NCBI RefSeq assembly: GCF_014837165.1
Contig: NZ_JACSPM010000002.1
Coordinates: 372,001 to 436,000, forward strand
Direction of reading: 5' to 3'
From: Microbacterium gallinarum
GTDB taxonomy: Bacteria > Actinomycetota > Actinomycetes > Actinomycetales > Microbacteriaceae
DNA length: 64,000 nucleotides
Shown here: piece after piece, positions 8,994 through 17,389 of the stretch
How the letters are laid out: every line of letters begins with the position of its first letter
Numbering within the stretch: the stretch's first letter is position 1
Program-made: the position numbers and the translations under genes
Notes under the pieces: generated by a model
What the model saw: the letters and a program-made list of their open reading frames with translations, nothing else
Database searches by the model: none
What the model was told of the DNA's origin: nothing

Positions 8994-10037
8994 GGCGGGG
9001 TTCTCCTCGGGTAGGGGTGCGGCGGTGCGGAATCTGGCGCGATGGCTCTCGCTGCGCCGACGGGCGTCGAAAGTGGCCTCGACTTCCGCCGTGGTGGGTC
9101 GGTGGGATGCGAGCGTGCGGATGGCGGCGGCGACAGCGGGGATCTCCGCGGCCTCGAGCAGGGTCGTCGCCGATGTCCGGCGGGTGAACGACGGCGAGAG
9201 GCCGAGGGCGCGAAGCCCGTTCGGCAACGTGATGCCGGCGAGGTCGGACTCGGCGACGAACGCCGTGCCGACACCGTGGGCGGCCAATGCGATCGCGGCG
9301 TCGGGGCGGCCGGTGACGATGTCATCGGCGCGCTCGATGCGGCCGATCGCCTCCGCGACGACGTCACTGCACGTGCCGCGCCCGCGAATCCAGGGCAAGC
9401 CGCTCAGCGCGCGGGGGTCGAGACGGCCGGCCGGCGCATCCGCGTCGGCGACGGTGAGAGCGACGACTTCCTCGGCGAAGAGGAACGTCGAGCGCGCGCC
9501 GGCACGGCGCGGCGCCGGGCGGCGGCGGCTACCGGCGGCGGCAACATCGATCGTGACGGCGACGTCGGCCCGACCGCCGCGCACCAGCTCGAGAGCCGCA
9601 GTCGTGTCGTCGGTCTCGTGGACCGATACCTCGATCCCCGGGATCTCGGCCGCCAGGCGTGCGAAGGCCGGTGCGATGACGTGCGCCACGCACTCGACGG
9701 GCGCGGCGATGCGGACGACTCCCGCCCTCCTGCCGAGGACGCGCGCCAGCTCGGTCGCCGCGGCGGTGAGGCTGGCGTCGATGCGCGGTGCGTGCTGCGC
9801 CAGCAGCGCGCCGACGGGAGTGAGGGTCGCAGCTCGGGCGGTGCGGGCGACGAGGGTGGCGCCGAGCCGCGCTTCGAGCCGCTGCACGTGCTGGGTGATC
9901 GTCGGCTGAGTGAAGCCGAGCGCACGGGCGGCGGCGCTGATGGACCCCTCCTGGTCGATCGCGACCAGGATCCGCAGCGAGTGGACATCGAGAGCACGCG
10001 TCAGTGCATCGATCTCCGGCGCATCAATGCTGTCCAT
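8994..10037 (-). CDS. LysR-type transcriptional regulator (no stop codon before the next gene)
   Basis: About 348 codons from ATG 10037. Residues 15-75 form the LysR winged helix-turn-helix (LRILVAIDQEGSISAAARAL and TQPTITQHVQRLEARLG). The rest is a LysR effector-binding domain ending near residue 315. The coding frame then continues without a stop through a 30-residue Arg-rich tail into the binding-protein lipoprotein start at 8993, so the 8994 boundary is functional, not a stop. It probably controls the peptide-importer operon it heads. A promoter with -35 TTGTTA and -10 TATGAA lies just upstream and would give a very short leader. No Shine-Dalgarno is visible. Confidence 0.8.
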
Positions 10038-10049
10038 AGGAGGATGCTA

Positions 10050-10078
10050 TTCATACTCAGATTTCGATGGTGTAACAA
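10050..10078 (-). promoter_or_regulatory. Predicted promoter of the LysR/peptide-importer operon
   Basis: On the minus strand -35 TTGTTA (10073-10078), a 17-bp spacer, and -10 TATGAA (10050-10055). The expected transcription start is only about five bases before the ATG at 10037, and there is no Shine-Dalgarno, so the message may be leaderless or nearly so. The AT-rich 10050-10085 interval also carries CATAC and GTAT arms that could be a LysR-type site, and the DUF1684 gene starts divergently at 10127. Confidence 0.5.
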
Positions 10079-10126
10079 TATGTATCGGTTCGACACTCGC
10101 CGTCATCGACCACGAGGATGGGACGC

Positions 10127-10834
10127 ATGAACGCCGCGCACGACCGCTGGACCGCGACGAGGGATGCCGCCGTCTGGGCCCCGCATGGCATCGCCGCGCT
10201 CGCTGCCACCCACTGGCTCGACGACGTCGAGCGCGAGTACGACGGCGTTCCCGGCTGGTGGCGTGCCGACGGCACCGCCGCCGCCGGACGCCAGACGCCG
10301 GCCGACGTCCGCCTGCGACGGGGCGAGGCGATGTACTTCGGCGACCTGATGCTGCGTGCCGTCGACCGTGACGGTGCGATCGCGCTGCGGGCGTGGGATC
10401 CGGATGCCCCGTCCCGGCGCGGCATCTCGGCGATCGTGCGCGCTGCCTACGATCCCGCATTCCACGTGCGCGGCGAGTTCGCAGCGACGCCCCGCGCGGC
10501 AGAGCGACAGACGGTCGACGGCCGACGCGACGATATCGTTTACCCGGGCGCGGTGACCTTCGAGCTCGACGGAGCGGAGCTCGAGCTGACTGTCGAGCAG
10601 GAGGACGACGGGTCGTTCTTCGCCGCCTTCTCCGATGCGACCAGCGGCACCGAGAGCTACCAGTTCCGCTTCCTCCGCCTCGCGGCGCCCGACGCCGCAG
10701 GGTGCGTCGAGGTCGATCTCAACCGCGCCTACCTGCCGCCTTGTGCGTTCTCGGACCACTACACCTGTGCGTTCCCGCCCCCGAGCAACCGGTGGGCGGT
10801 CCCCATCACGAGCGGCGAGCTCCTCGTACGCTGA
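10127..10834 (+). CDS. DUF1684 family protein
   Basis: 235 aa. The C-terminal family signature is clear: a VDLNRAYLPPCAFSDHYTC block followed by PPPSNRWAVPITSGE. The central part is beta-rich. The biochemical function is not established. No signal peptide, so cytoplasmic. Divergent from the LysR-type regulator, so regulation by it is plausible. ATG 10127 is chosen; an in-frame ATG at 10118 is possible. A short frame from 10044 overlaps this start by ATGA. Confidence 0.85.
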   Translation: MNAAHDRWTATRDAAVWAPHGIAALAATHWLDDVEREYDGVPGWWRADGTAAAGRQTPADVRLRRGEAMYFGDLMLRAVDRDGAIALRAWDPDAPSRRGISAIVRAAYDPAFHVRGEFAATPRAAERQTVDGRRDDIVYPGAVTFELDGAELELTVEQEDDGSFFAAFSDATSGTESYQFRFLRLAAPDAAGCVEVDLNRAYLPPCAFSDHYTCAFPPPSNRWAVPITSGELLVR

Positions 10835-10858
10835 CTACGCGCGACCCGCGGCTCCGTC

Positions 10859-13800
10859 TCAGGAGGGGACGGATGCCTCGTCCTCCCGCCGCTTCCACGG
10901 CATCGCGAGCAGCAGCCCGACGACGACGAGCGCCCCGCCGACGGCCGCCGCGATCCACGGCGTCTCGGGCGGGATCTCCAGATACGTCGTGATGCCGAGG
11001 ATGCGCGCAAGACCCCACGGCAGGAGGCCCATCTCGTCGTTCCACAGGGTGAGCGCGCGCTCCAGGCCGATCGCCCCGACGACGACTGCGGGCAGGGCGA
11101 GCCCGGCCCCGATCGCCGCCAGCACGAAGCCGGTCGCACGCCGCGCACGCACCTGCGCCGCCAGCGCCCAGCCGGCGGCGACGAACACCCACACGAACAG
11201 CGCGAAGGCGACCGCGATGTAGGCGGTGCGGAAGGCGGGCTCGGTCCAGAAGGCGAACCAGTACCCGCCCGGACCGGTGAGTGACAGCGCGATGAGCGTC
11301 ACGATGCACCGCAGCATGATCACGCCGCCGACCGCGGCGATGACCGGCCACGGCGAGCGCCGGCCGACGAGGATCCGCACGACGAGCGCGAACACCGCCC
11401 ACGCCGCGAAGACGACGGCGAGGTGCGTCCACGACAGAAATGACGTCTGCACCGCGCGCGTCGCCACGAGCAGCGCGGCCGGCACGATCAGCAGCAGCCA
11501 GCGATCGAGCTCGAGCATGCCGAGCGTCGATTCACGCGCCCGCCACGGTCGCGTCGACGCGATCCACGACGCGCGGGCTGCGGCCGCGCCCGGCCGGCGC
11601 ACCAGGCTCGTCCGGGCCGCGAGCATCCCGATCACGACCCACGCGATCGCGAGTGCGAGCAGGATGCGAGCGAGCCACGACATCAGCAGGTCGCGCTCCG
11701 CGCGCTCCACACCGAGCTGCGCGGCGGTGAGGTTGTACGCCGGGTAGTCGATGTCGCCTTCGTACGTCTCCAGGTGCGCGGCCGCGAGCGCCTCGAACGC
11801 GGCCCGGTCCGCGTCCCACGCGGCGTAGGCATCGGGCGACAGCGTGTCGTGCCACTCCCCCTGGTGCAGGATCATCGCTCGGTACGCCGCAAGCAGCCGC
11901 AGCACGTCGGCCTCGTAATCGAGAGTGCCGGTGAAGGCGTCGCGCAGTGCGGGGTCGCGCCAAGTCGCGGCATCCGTCCCCGCCACCGCCTCGCGCATGC
12001 GCTCGACCGTCGCGACGGCCTCCTCGCCTCCGGCGATCGCCTGATCGATGTCGCCGCCGGTCGCGTCGCGGGCGATCGCGTAGAGGACGTCGAGCACCGC
12101 GGAGTCGCCGGTGAGGATGTCCCACTCGAAGATCCACATCATGGGCGGCGGCTCGAGTCCGATGGCGAACACGCGCTGGTCGGCGAACTGCTCGATGTAG
12201 AGGCCCTGTTCGATCGCCTCGCGCGACTGGTCCATCGCGTCGACGATCGTGGCCACGGTCTCGGGGTCGTCGGAGAACCACTGCCGCGCCCAGGCCGCGG
12301 TCACGTCGGCCACGTCGGTGTCGGGATCGCGCGCGAGCGCAGCGGCCACGACCGTGTCGAGCTCGTAGAGCTGCCAGAACCCCGCCTTGAGGTACAGCGT
12401 CATGGGGCCGGCACGCCACGGACCGCCGTCCTGCGTCCACACCCACACACCCTCGATGCGGTCGTTGGCGGCCAGCAGGGTCTGCAGCGCGTACTGGTAC
12501 TCACGCCCCAGGTCGTTCGGGAAGGCGCCGAAGTTCTCGAACTCGCGGCGCGACTGGAACTCGACGATGCGCCGCTGCTGCCCCTGCTCGAGCGTGTCGT
12601 TGAGCGGCAGCCAGCTGTAGAAGTCGCCGAGGGTGTACTTCGTCGAAACGATGAGCGCCGGCGAGTCGATGCCGCCGAGCACCTCCTCGTACGAGACCGG
12701 GTTGGTGTGCATGTCGCCGACGGCTCCGACGCCGACGCTCCACGTGCGGAAGATCACTTCCCGGTCGGATGCCTCGGCCTGCGCACTGAGGGTGTCGAGC
12801 ATTGCCCGCACCGCGGTCGGAGTGCGCACCGCGAGCTGCGAGTAGTAGTCCCAGCCCTCGACGTCGTAGACCTCGCCCGCCTCGCCGATACGGATGAGGA
12901 TGCCGTCGAGCGCGGGCTCGGCCGCGTAGAGCTCATCGAGTCCGGCCGCGTACACGTCCCAGAGCGCCGGGTTCTCTGTGTCGAGCGACCCGAGTGTGTC
13001 GACGAGGTAGTCCTCGAGCGGCGTCGTGAGCGTGAGCATGTCGGTGCGCAGGAACACGTCCATGCCGAGCTCGTCGGCGTGCTGCCAGAACGGGCCGAAT
13101 GCGTCGCGCAGCGCGAGCGCCTGTGCGCGGTGCGCGTCACCCGGCGTGTAGACGACGCCGTCGGCGACCTCGTCGAACGCGACGAACTCGATGAATCCGG
13201 GAAAAGCCACGGCGTTGTAGCCGTTGGCCAGCGAGTGCCGCACGAACTCGTCGAAGTCGGCGAACGCCTCGGCGAGCGCGGCCTCGTCGATGTAGGGAGG
13301 CTCGGGGAGCAGCACCTGGGCGAAGGCCTTCGATGCGTGCGAGTAGTCGGTGCCGGGCTCCCAGGCGGCCGGGTCGGGCTCGACGCCCACTGCGCCCATG
13401 TCGACCATGCGGAACGGCAGGCGCGACGGTGCGTGCTCGCCGATCAGGTCGGTGAGCGGCGCAGCGGCGCGTACCCGGACAGCGAGCTCATACAGCGCTC
13501 TGGCAGCCCCCGCGTCGGCATCGGCATCGATCCGGAGGGCGGAGGCGTCCCCGGTCAGACGATATCCGTCCGGCTCCGGGATCTCTCCGTCGTCTGGCTC
13601 GCTCTCCTCCTCCATGACGGCGACGGTGATCGTCACCGATCCTCGGCGTTCCGAGGCGGCGTCGATCGCGCTGCGCAGCTCGTCCACCGCAGCCTCGACA
13701 CGGGGCGAGTCCGGCGCGCGAACGGCGCCGAGCGACGGCGGCGCGACCGGGTCGGCGATGTCGGGTGCGGTCGGAGCAGCGGGCGACATCTGCTCGGCCG

Positions 13801-13915
13801 GCTCGGTGCGGATGCCGAGCGCGTCGCTCACAGCGGCGCCGAGTCCGGTTCCGAGGGCGAGCAGCACGAGAGCGGTGATGACAGCGAGGATGCCTCGCCG
13901 TCGCGCCGTCGTCAT
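10859..13915 (-). CDS. Large membrane-tethered protein with glycoside-hydrolase-like ectodomain
   Basis: 1018 aa. One helix at residues 8-30 would place the following 700 residues outside the cell. Residues about 65-165 resemble the alpha/beta N-terminal domain of GH67/GH20 enzymes (EPDGYRLTGDASALRIDADA, then ALYELAVRVR). Residues about 165-560 look like a TIM-barrel hydrolase (RLPFRMVDMGAVG, NGYNAVAFPGFIEF, WVWTQDGGPW). A helical region follows, then seven helices at about 735-1010. I cannot name catalytic residues with confidence. The combination of extracellular hydrolase-like region and polytopic tail is unusual. The neighbours give no clue to a substrate. Confidence 0.6.
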   Translation of the reverse strand: MTTARRRGILAVITALVLLALGTGLGAAVSDALGIRTEPAEQMSPAAPTAPDIADPVAPPSLGAVRAPDSPRVEAAVDELRSAIDAASERRGSVTITVAVMEEESEPDDGEIPEPDGYRLTGDASALRIDADADAGAARALYELAVRVRAAAPLTDLIGEHAPSRLPFRMVDMGAVGVEPDPAAWEPGTDYSHASKAFAQVLLPEPPYIDEAALAEAFADFDEFVRHSLANGYNAVAFPGFIEFVAFDEVADGVVYTPGDAHRAQALALRDAFGPFWQHADELGMDVFLRTDMLTLTTPLEDYLVDTLGSLDTENPALWDVYAAGLDELYAAEPALDGILIRIGEAGEVYDVEGWDYYSQLAVRTPTAVRAMLDTLSAQAEASDREVIFRTWSVGVGAVGDMHTNPVSYEEVLGGIDSPALIVSTKYTLGDFYSWLPLNDTLEQGQQRRIVEFQSRREFENFGAFPNDLGREYQYALQTLLAANDRIEGVWVWTQDGGPWRAGPMTLYLKAGFWQLYELDTVVAAALARDPDTDVADVTAAWARQWFSDDPETVATIVDAMDQSREAIEQGLYIEQFADQRVFAIGLEPPPMMWIFEWDILTGDSAVLDVLYAIARDATGGDIDQAIAGGEEAVATVERMREAVAGTDAATWRDPALRDAFTGTLDYEADVLRLLAAYRAMILHQGEWHDTLSPDAYAAWDADRAAFEALAAAHLETYEGDIDYPAYNLTAAQLGVERAERDLLMSWLARILLALAIAWVVIGMLAARTSLVRRPGAAAARASWIASTRPWRARESTLGMLELDRWLLLIVPAALLVATRAVQTSFLSWTHLAVVFAAWAVFALVVRILVGRRSPWPVIAAVGGVIMLRCIVTLIALSLTGPGGYWFAFWTEPAFRTAYIAVAFALFVWVFVAAGWALAAQVRARRATGFVLAAIGAGLALPAVVVGAIGLERALTLWNDEMGLLPWGLARILGITTYLEIPPETPWIAAAVGGALVVVGLLLAMPWKRREDEASVPS

Positions 13916-14006
13916 TGGACTAAGTTACATCGCCCGGACCAGTGCTTTTGACTCGTCGAGGGAGCCCTGGACAGCCTCCTCGTAGGCGGGCCGCCCGGGC
14001 CCGGGA

Positions 14007-14861
14007 TCAGTTCGGCGCACCGCTGCCCGGGAAGGCGATCTCGGAGTCCGGATGCCGGATGAGGAAGCCTTGCACGCGATCACAGCCCAGCTCTACGGCG
14101 ACATCGAGGTGGGTCAGGGTCTCGACACCCTCGGCCACCACGCGGAGACCGGCATCGTGTGCGATCGTGACCGCTTCGCGCAGCGAGGCGAGCGCCGGAC
14201 CATCCGCCGACCGCACGAGACGACCGGGGATCTTGACCTCCGTGAGCGGCGGACGGGGAACGGACTGGAAAGGGAGCGAGCCCTCGCCGTAGCCGGAGAG
14301 CGAGACTTCCACGCCGATCTCGCCGAGCGAGCGCAACTGCGCGAGCACGACGGGGTCGTCGACCGCCTCGTCCGAGGTGAGCTCGACGATGAGTGCCCCG
14401 CTCGCTGCTCTGCGGCGCCGGTACTCCTCCGCGACGTGCGTGGCGAACGAGTCGTCGGCGAACTGCAGCGGCGAGACGTTCACGGCGACAGCCCACGGAC
14501 GACTGCTCTCGTGCCACTCGGCCTGTGCACGGAGGCCCTCGGCGAGCATCCTCCGCCCGAGCGCGTGGATCACGCCGCTGCGCTCGGCGACCGCGATCAT
14601 CGTTTCGGGATCGATATCGCCGTAACTCGGGTGCTCCCATCTGCACAGCGCTTCAGCGGCCACGATCGACCCCGTCTCGAGGGAGACCTGCGGCTGGTAG
14701 ACGGCGTAGATCTCGGGACCGCCGACCGCGGCCGCCAGGTCGGCGGCGAGGTCTTCGGACGTGAGCACCCCCCTAGACCACCCGTTCTGCGACGCGATTG
14801 CAACCGCGCGCGCGGCGGGCGGGTATCGGGTAGATTCCGCGCTCGCGCCATCGATGCGCAT
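14007..14861 (-). CDS. EAL-domain protein with degenerate catalytic site
   Basis: 284 aa. EAL domain: AEALCRWEHP holds the EAL motif, AVNVSPLQF the conserved Asn, IVELTSDEA the Glu, EVKI the Lys, VVAEGVET the late Glu and RVQGFLI the QGF. The DDFGTGYS loop of active phosphodiesterases is replaced by LSGYGEGS, so the paired metal-binding aspartates are missing, and the usual KID is KIP. Cyclic-di-GMP hydrolysis is therefore unlikely; a binding or scaffold role is possible. Start: ATG 14861 with a TATAGA -10 upstream; a GTG at 14768 would give just the domain. It is divergent from the small gene at 14945. Confidence 0.8.
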   Translation of the reverse strand: MRIDGASAESTRYPPAARAVAIASQNGWSRGVLTSEDLAADLAAAVGGPEIYAVYQPQVSLETGSIVAAEALCRWEHPSYGDIDPETMIAVAERSGVIHALGRRMLAEGLRAQAEWHESSRPWAVAVNVSPLQFADDSFATHVAEEYRRRRAASGALIVELTSDEAVDDPVVLAQLRSLGEIGVEVSLSGYGEGSLPFQSVPRPPLTEVKIPGRLVRSADGPALASLREAVTIAHDAGLRVVAEGVETLTHLDVAVELGCDRVQGFLIRHPDSEIAFPGSGAPN

Positions 14862-14906
14862 TCCGGATGGGGTGTGCGGTCCTCGGCGCACGAAGGCCGC
14901 GTTCTC

Positions 14907-14912
14907 TATAAT
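14907..14912 (+). promoter_or_regulatory. TATAAT -10 element between divergent genes
   Basis: A perfect TATAAT lies 33 bases before the ATG at 14945. The complementary strand reads ATTATAGA, giving an overlapping -10 (TATAGA) for the divergent EAL gene. No good -35 hexamer is seen. The two genes may share a bidirectional promoter. Confidence 0.5.
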
Positions 14913-14944
14913 CTTCACGTCGCAGCTGTGGCGGGAGGATCGCG

Positions 14945-15289
14945 ATGGCGTTTCGGAATCTGGAGACGTTGGAGTCTTGGCTCGCCGAGTACCGCGCGCT
15001 CGGCAGACCACTGGCGGATGCCGCGCGCGTGACCGTTCAGGACGGAGATGGCGGGGCGAACACCGGGCTGGTGATCGTGCGGCTCGGTCACGCTCCGACC
15101 GGCGTCTTCATCCAGCCGGCGACGCAGGATGCGTCCGGGTGGGTCGCGACGATGGAACCCCGCGAGGAGATCCTGGTGCTCGACCCGGCGGGGCTGCTCG
15201 AGCTGTCGGCCGAGCTCGCCGCAGTCTCGGACCTGTGCGCTTTCCTCGAGGAGAAGTCGCGCGCGTACGAAGGCACCGACGTCGCCTGA
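14945..15289 (+). CDS. Small conserved-type protein of unknown function
   Basis: 114 aa with a strong GGGAGG before the ATG. Mixed alpha/beta, acidic, no signal peptide or membrane helix. It begins FRNLETLESWLAEYRALGR and ends with a helix LCAFLEEKSRAY. I do not recognise a family. It sits between the degenerate EAL gene and a MarR regulator, next to a diguanylate cyclase; whether it is linked to cyclic-di-GMP is unknown. Confidence 0.7.
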   Translation: MAFRNLETLESWLAEYRALGRPLADAARVTVQDGDGGANTGLVIVRLGHAPTGVFIQPATQDASGWVATMEPREEILVLDPAGLLELSAELAAVSDLCAFLEEKSRAYEGTDVA

Positions 15290-15295
15290 GTGGCG

Positions 15296-15736
15296 TCAGT
15301 GCCGCGTGCCCACAGTGGCCTCGGTGAGCGACTTCAGCAGCTCGGCCGATCGGCCGACGAGGACCTGATCGGCGGCCCCGACGGCCACGTCGAAGTCGTC
15401 GTCGAACCGGTTGAGGACCGACCACGGGTCTGCGGCGATGTCGATCGTGGCCGTGATGCGGTTCACGCGACGGTCGTCGGGGTCGACATCGCGCCGAACC
15501 AGGCCACGTTCGACCAGCCGGTCGATCAGGGTGGTCACGCCGGCTGACGTGATCCCGAGGTACTCGCGGAGCGCGGTCGGCCGCGTGCCGGGGTTGCCGA
15601 CGATGTACAGCAGGGCCCGGGCATCGGTGTCGCTGATGCCGAGGCTGACGCGAGCGGCGATCATCGCGGCATTGCGCGCATCGAGGTACTGGCGCAGCGC
15701 AAGCCCGAGCGTCCACTCCGGTGTCCCGTTCACCAT
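15296..15736 (-). CDS. MarR-family transcriptional regulator
   Basis: 146 aa. Winged helix-turn-helix: ISDTDARALLYIVGN, then RPTALREYLGITSAGVTTLI as the recognition region, then LVRRDVDPDDRRVNRIT as the wing. The ATG at 15736 gives a typical MarR length. A start at 15781 would add 15 residues but overlap the operator-like sequences. It is convergent with the small gene at 14945 (6-bp gap) and divergent from the diguanylate cyclase. Autoregulation through the inverted repeats at 15782-15805 is likely. The ligand is unknown. Confidence 0.85.
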   Translation of the reverse strand: MVNGTPEWTLGLALRQYLDARNAAMIAARVSLGISDTDARALLYIVGNPGTRPTALREYLGITSAGVTTLIDRLVERGLVRRDVDPDDRRVNRITATIDIAADPWSVLNRFDDDFDVAVGAADQVLVGRSAELLKSLTEATVGTRH

Positions 15737-15781
15737 GCGGCCATTCTCTCTCACGCTGGGGGGAAGCAAGTACTTCACCAT

Positions 15782-15805
15782 CTAATAATTAGCCATCTTA
15801 GCTAA
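15782..15805. promoter_or_regulatory. Candidate MarR operator
   Basis: An AT-rich island in GC-rich DNA. It holds CTAATAATTAG (15782-15792, perfect palindrome) and TTAGCTAA (15798-15805, perfect palindrome); TTAGC and GCTAA also pair across seven bases. It lies 46 bp upstream of the preferred MarR start and between the divergent MarR and GGDEF genes, the usual place for a MarR operator. Confidence 0.55.
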
Positions 15806-15828
15806 CTTGACGTAATATCGGAAGAGCG

Positions 15829-15841
15829 GGAGAACTTCTCC
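15829..15841. promoter_or_regulatory. Palindrome in the leader of the diguanylate cyclase gene
   Basis: GGAGAACTTCTCC is a perfect 6-bp inverted repeat around a central C. It lies about 70 bp upstream of the GTG at 15913 and could be an operator or a small leader hairpin. Which protein would bind it is unknown. Confidence 0.3.
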
Positions 15842-15912
15842 TGCTCAACGCGACGTCCTCACCGCCGTCTCGTCACGACGCACCGCTCGCGGTGCAGAAG
15901 CCGGAGGCTCTC

Positions 15913-17283
15913 GTGAACAGCGGCACGCTCGGCCTGGCGACCTGCGGTCAGATCGCCGTCGATCAGGACGCGATGATCGTGGACGCCGACTCCCAGGTTC
16001 TGGAGTGGCTCAACTGCGACCGCGACGAGGTCGTCGGACATCCCCTCGGAGCAGTCCTCACGCTGCGGATGCCGTTCTCCGGCTCCGGCGGCCAGCGTCC
16101 CACCGACGCCACACTCCACGGTGTGTCAGGAGTCGTGCGCCCCGTCGTCGTCGGCTCTCTCGGCAAGATCGACTCCGGCGTGGAACGGATCGCGGTCTAC
16201 GACGTCTCGACGCGCTCGGCGTTCAATCTCGGATTCCGGGGCGCGGAGGCGAAGACCGAGCGCGGCCGGCATCGACTGCAGATCCTGCTCAACGCAGCCG
16301 TCGGTTTCGGCAACGTGCGATCGGAGCTCGATGCCGCCGAGCTGCTGGTCGACGTGGCGCAGCGAGCGTTCGCCGCGAGTGCCGTCAGCGTGCACATCAG
16401 CGGACCCGACGGAGTGTTCCAGGCCGCCGGGACGAATCCGCTCGCGGCTCACTGGCCGGAAGGCCTCCGTCCGACCGGCACCATCACGATGCTCGGCGGC
16501 GAGGTGCTGATCGTGCGCTCGCCTGACGAAGCGGACTCCTACGTGCCCGGCATGAGCGAGGTCTTCCATGCCGGTGGGGTGCACGCCGCGATCGCCTCGC
16601 CGATGCACTCCCACGGTGACGCCGTCGGCTCGATGGTCTGCTTCTTCGACCACCCGCGCGAGTTCGACGAAGAGGCCGTCCCGCTGGCCGACGCGCTCTC
16701 GAATCAAGCGGCCCAGGCGATCGCCCGGATCCGCCTGGAAGACACGCTGCGCCGCGCAGCGATGCACGACGAGGTCACCGGACTCCCGAATCGGCGGCTG
16801 ATCGAGGAAGACGTGACGCGTACGCTCTTCCACGCCGAGTCGGCCCTCACCGTCATCTTCATCGATCTCGACGGCTTCAAGGCGGTGAACGATCTCCTCG
16901 GCCACGCGGCCGGAGACGCCCTGCTTCGTGAGACGGGGCAGCGCCTGCGTGACGTCACGCGACAGTCCGACGTGGTCGGACGCTTCGGCGGGGACGAGTT
17001 CATCGCCGTCGCGGCGGTGGAGAGCGCCGGGGATGCCGTCGCCCTCGCGGAGCGCATCCGCGCCGCCATCGCCGAGCCGTACGACGGACTGCCCTCTGAG
17101 CTCGCCATCACCGCGAGCATCGGCGTGGTCACCGTCGGCAACGACGGGGCTGCCGTGATGGACCAGCTCATCCGCGCGGCCGATCACGCGATGTACGAGG
17201 CGAAGATGGCCGGCGGCGATCGTGTCTCCGTCGCACAGACGGAACTCGCGTCGGTTCCGTCCGGCTCAGCGCTGCCGGCCTGA
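15913..17283 (+). CDS. PAS-GAF-GGDEF diguanylate cyclase
   Basis: 456 aa. Residues about 8-90 are a PAS-like sensor (DQDAMIVDADSQVLEWLNCD), about 120-270 a GAF domain, about 280-445 a GGDEF domain. The active site is intact (GRFGGDEF at 359-363), as is the product-inhibition I-site RQSD five residues before it. DEVTGLPNRR marks the domain start. It should make cyclic-di-GMP in response to ligands of the PAS/GAF part; no membrane helix is present. GTG 15913 is chosen because GGAGG lies five bases upstream. It is divergent from a MarR gene and near a degenerate EAL gene. Confidence 0.88.
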   Translation: MNSGTLGLATCGQIAVDQDAMIVDADSQVLEWLNCDRDEVVGHPLGAVLTLRMPFSGSGGQRPTDATLHGVSGVVRPVVVGSLGKIDSGVERIAVYDVSTRSAFNLGFRGAEAKTERGRHRLQILLNAAVGFGNVRSELDAAELLVDVAQRAFAASAVSVHISGPDGVFQAAGTNPLAAHWPEGLRPTGTITMLGGEVLIVRSPDEADSYVPGMSEVFHAGGVHAAIASPMHSHGDAVGSMVCFFDHPREFDEEAVPLADALSNQAAQAIARIRLEDTLRRAAMHDEVTGLPNRRLIEEDVTRTLFHAESALTVIFIDLDGFKAVNDLLGHAAGDALLRETGQRLRDVTRQSDVVGRFGGDEFIAVAAVESAGDAVALAERIRAAIAEPYDGLPSELAITASIGVVTVGNDGAAVMDQLIRAADHAMYEAKMAGGDRVSVAQTELASVPSGSALPA

Positions 17284-17305
17284 GCCGGCGCCCGGAACCC
17301 ACGGG

Positions 17306-17362
17306 CGAGTTGCCGGTCCTGGCGGGTTTCGCTCGCGCGTTCCCGCCAGCACTGGCAACTCG
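17306..17362. repeat. Long imperfect inverted repeat (hairpin) between convergent genes
   Basis: CGAGTTGCC (17306-17314) pairs with GGCAACTCG (17354-17362), and CTGGCGGG (17319-17326) pairs with CCCGCCAG (17342-17349). The arms are separated by a 4x4 internal loop, and a 15-base loop closes the hairpin. It lies between the ends of the GGDEF gene and the ABC permease and may terminate transcription, but there is no T-tract. Confidence 0.6.
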
Positions 17363-17389
17363 GCGCCCGCGGATCGTCCGGGGACCGGG

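Noticed and set aside
10044..10130. A 28-codon frame before the DUF1684 gene with AGGAGG directly before its ATG and an ATGA overlap with the gene
   Set aside because: The Shine-Dalgarno has no spacer to the ATG, the peptide is Arg-rich and unremarkable, and the bases overlap the promoter of the divergent regulator. Possible but unsupported as a leader peptide.
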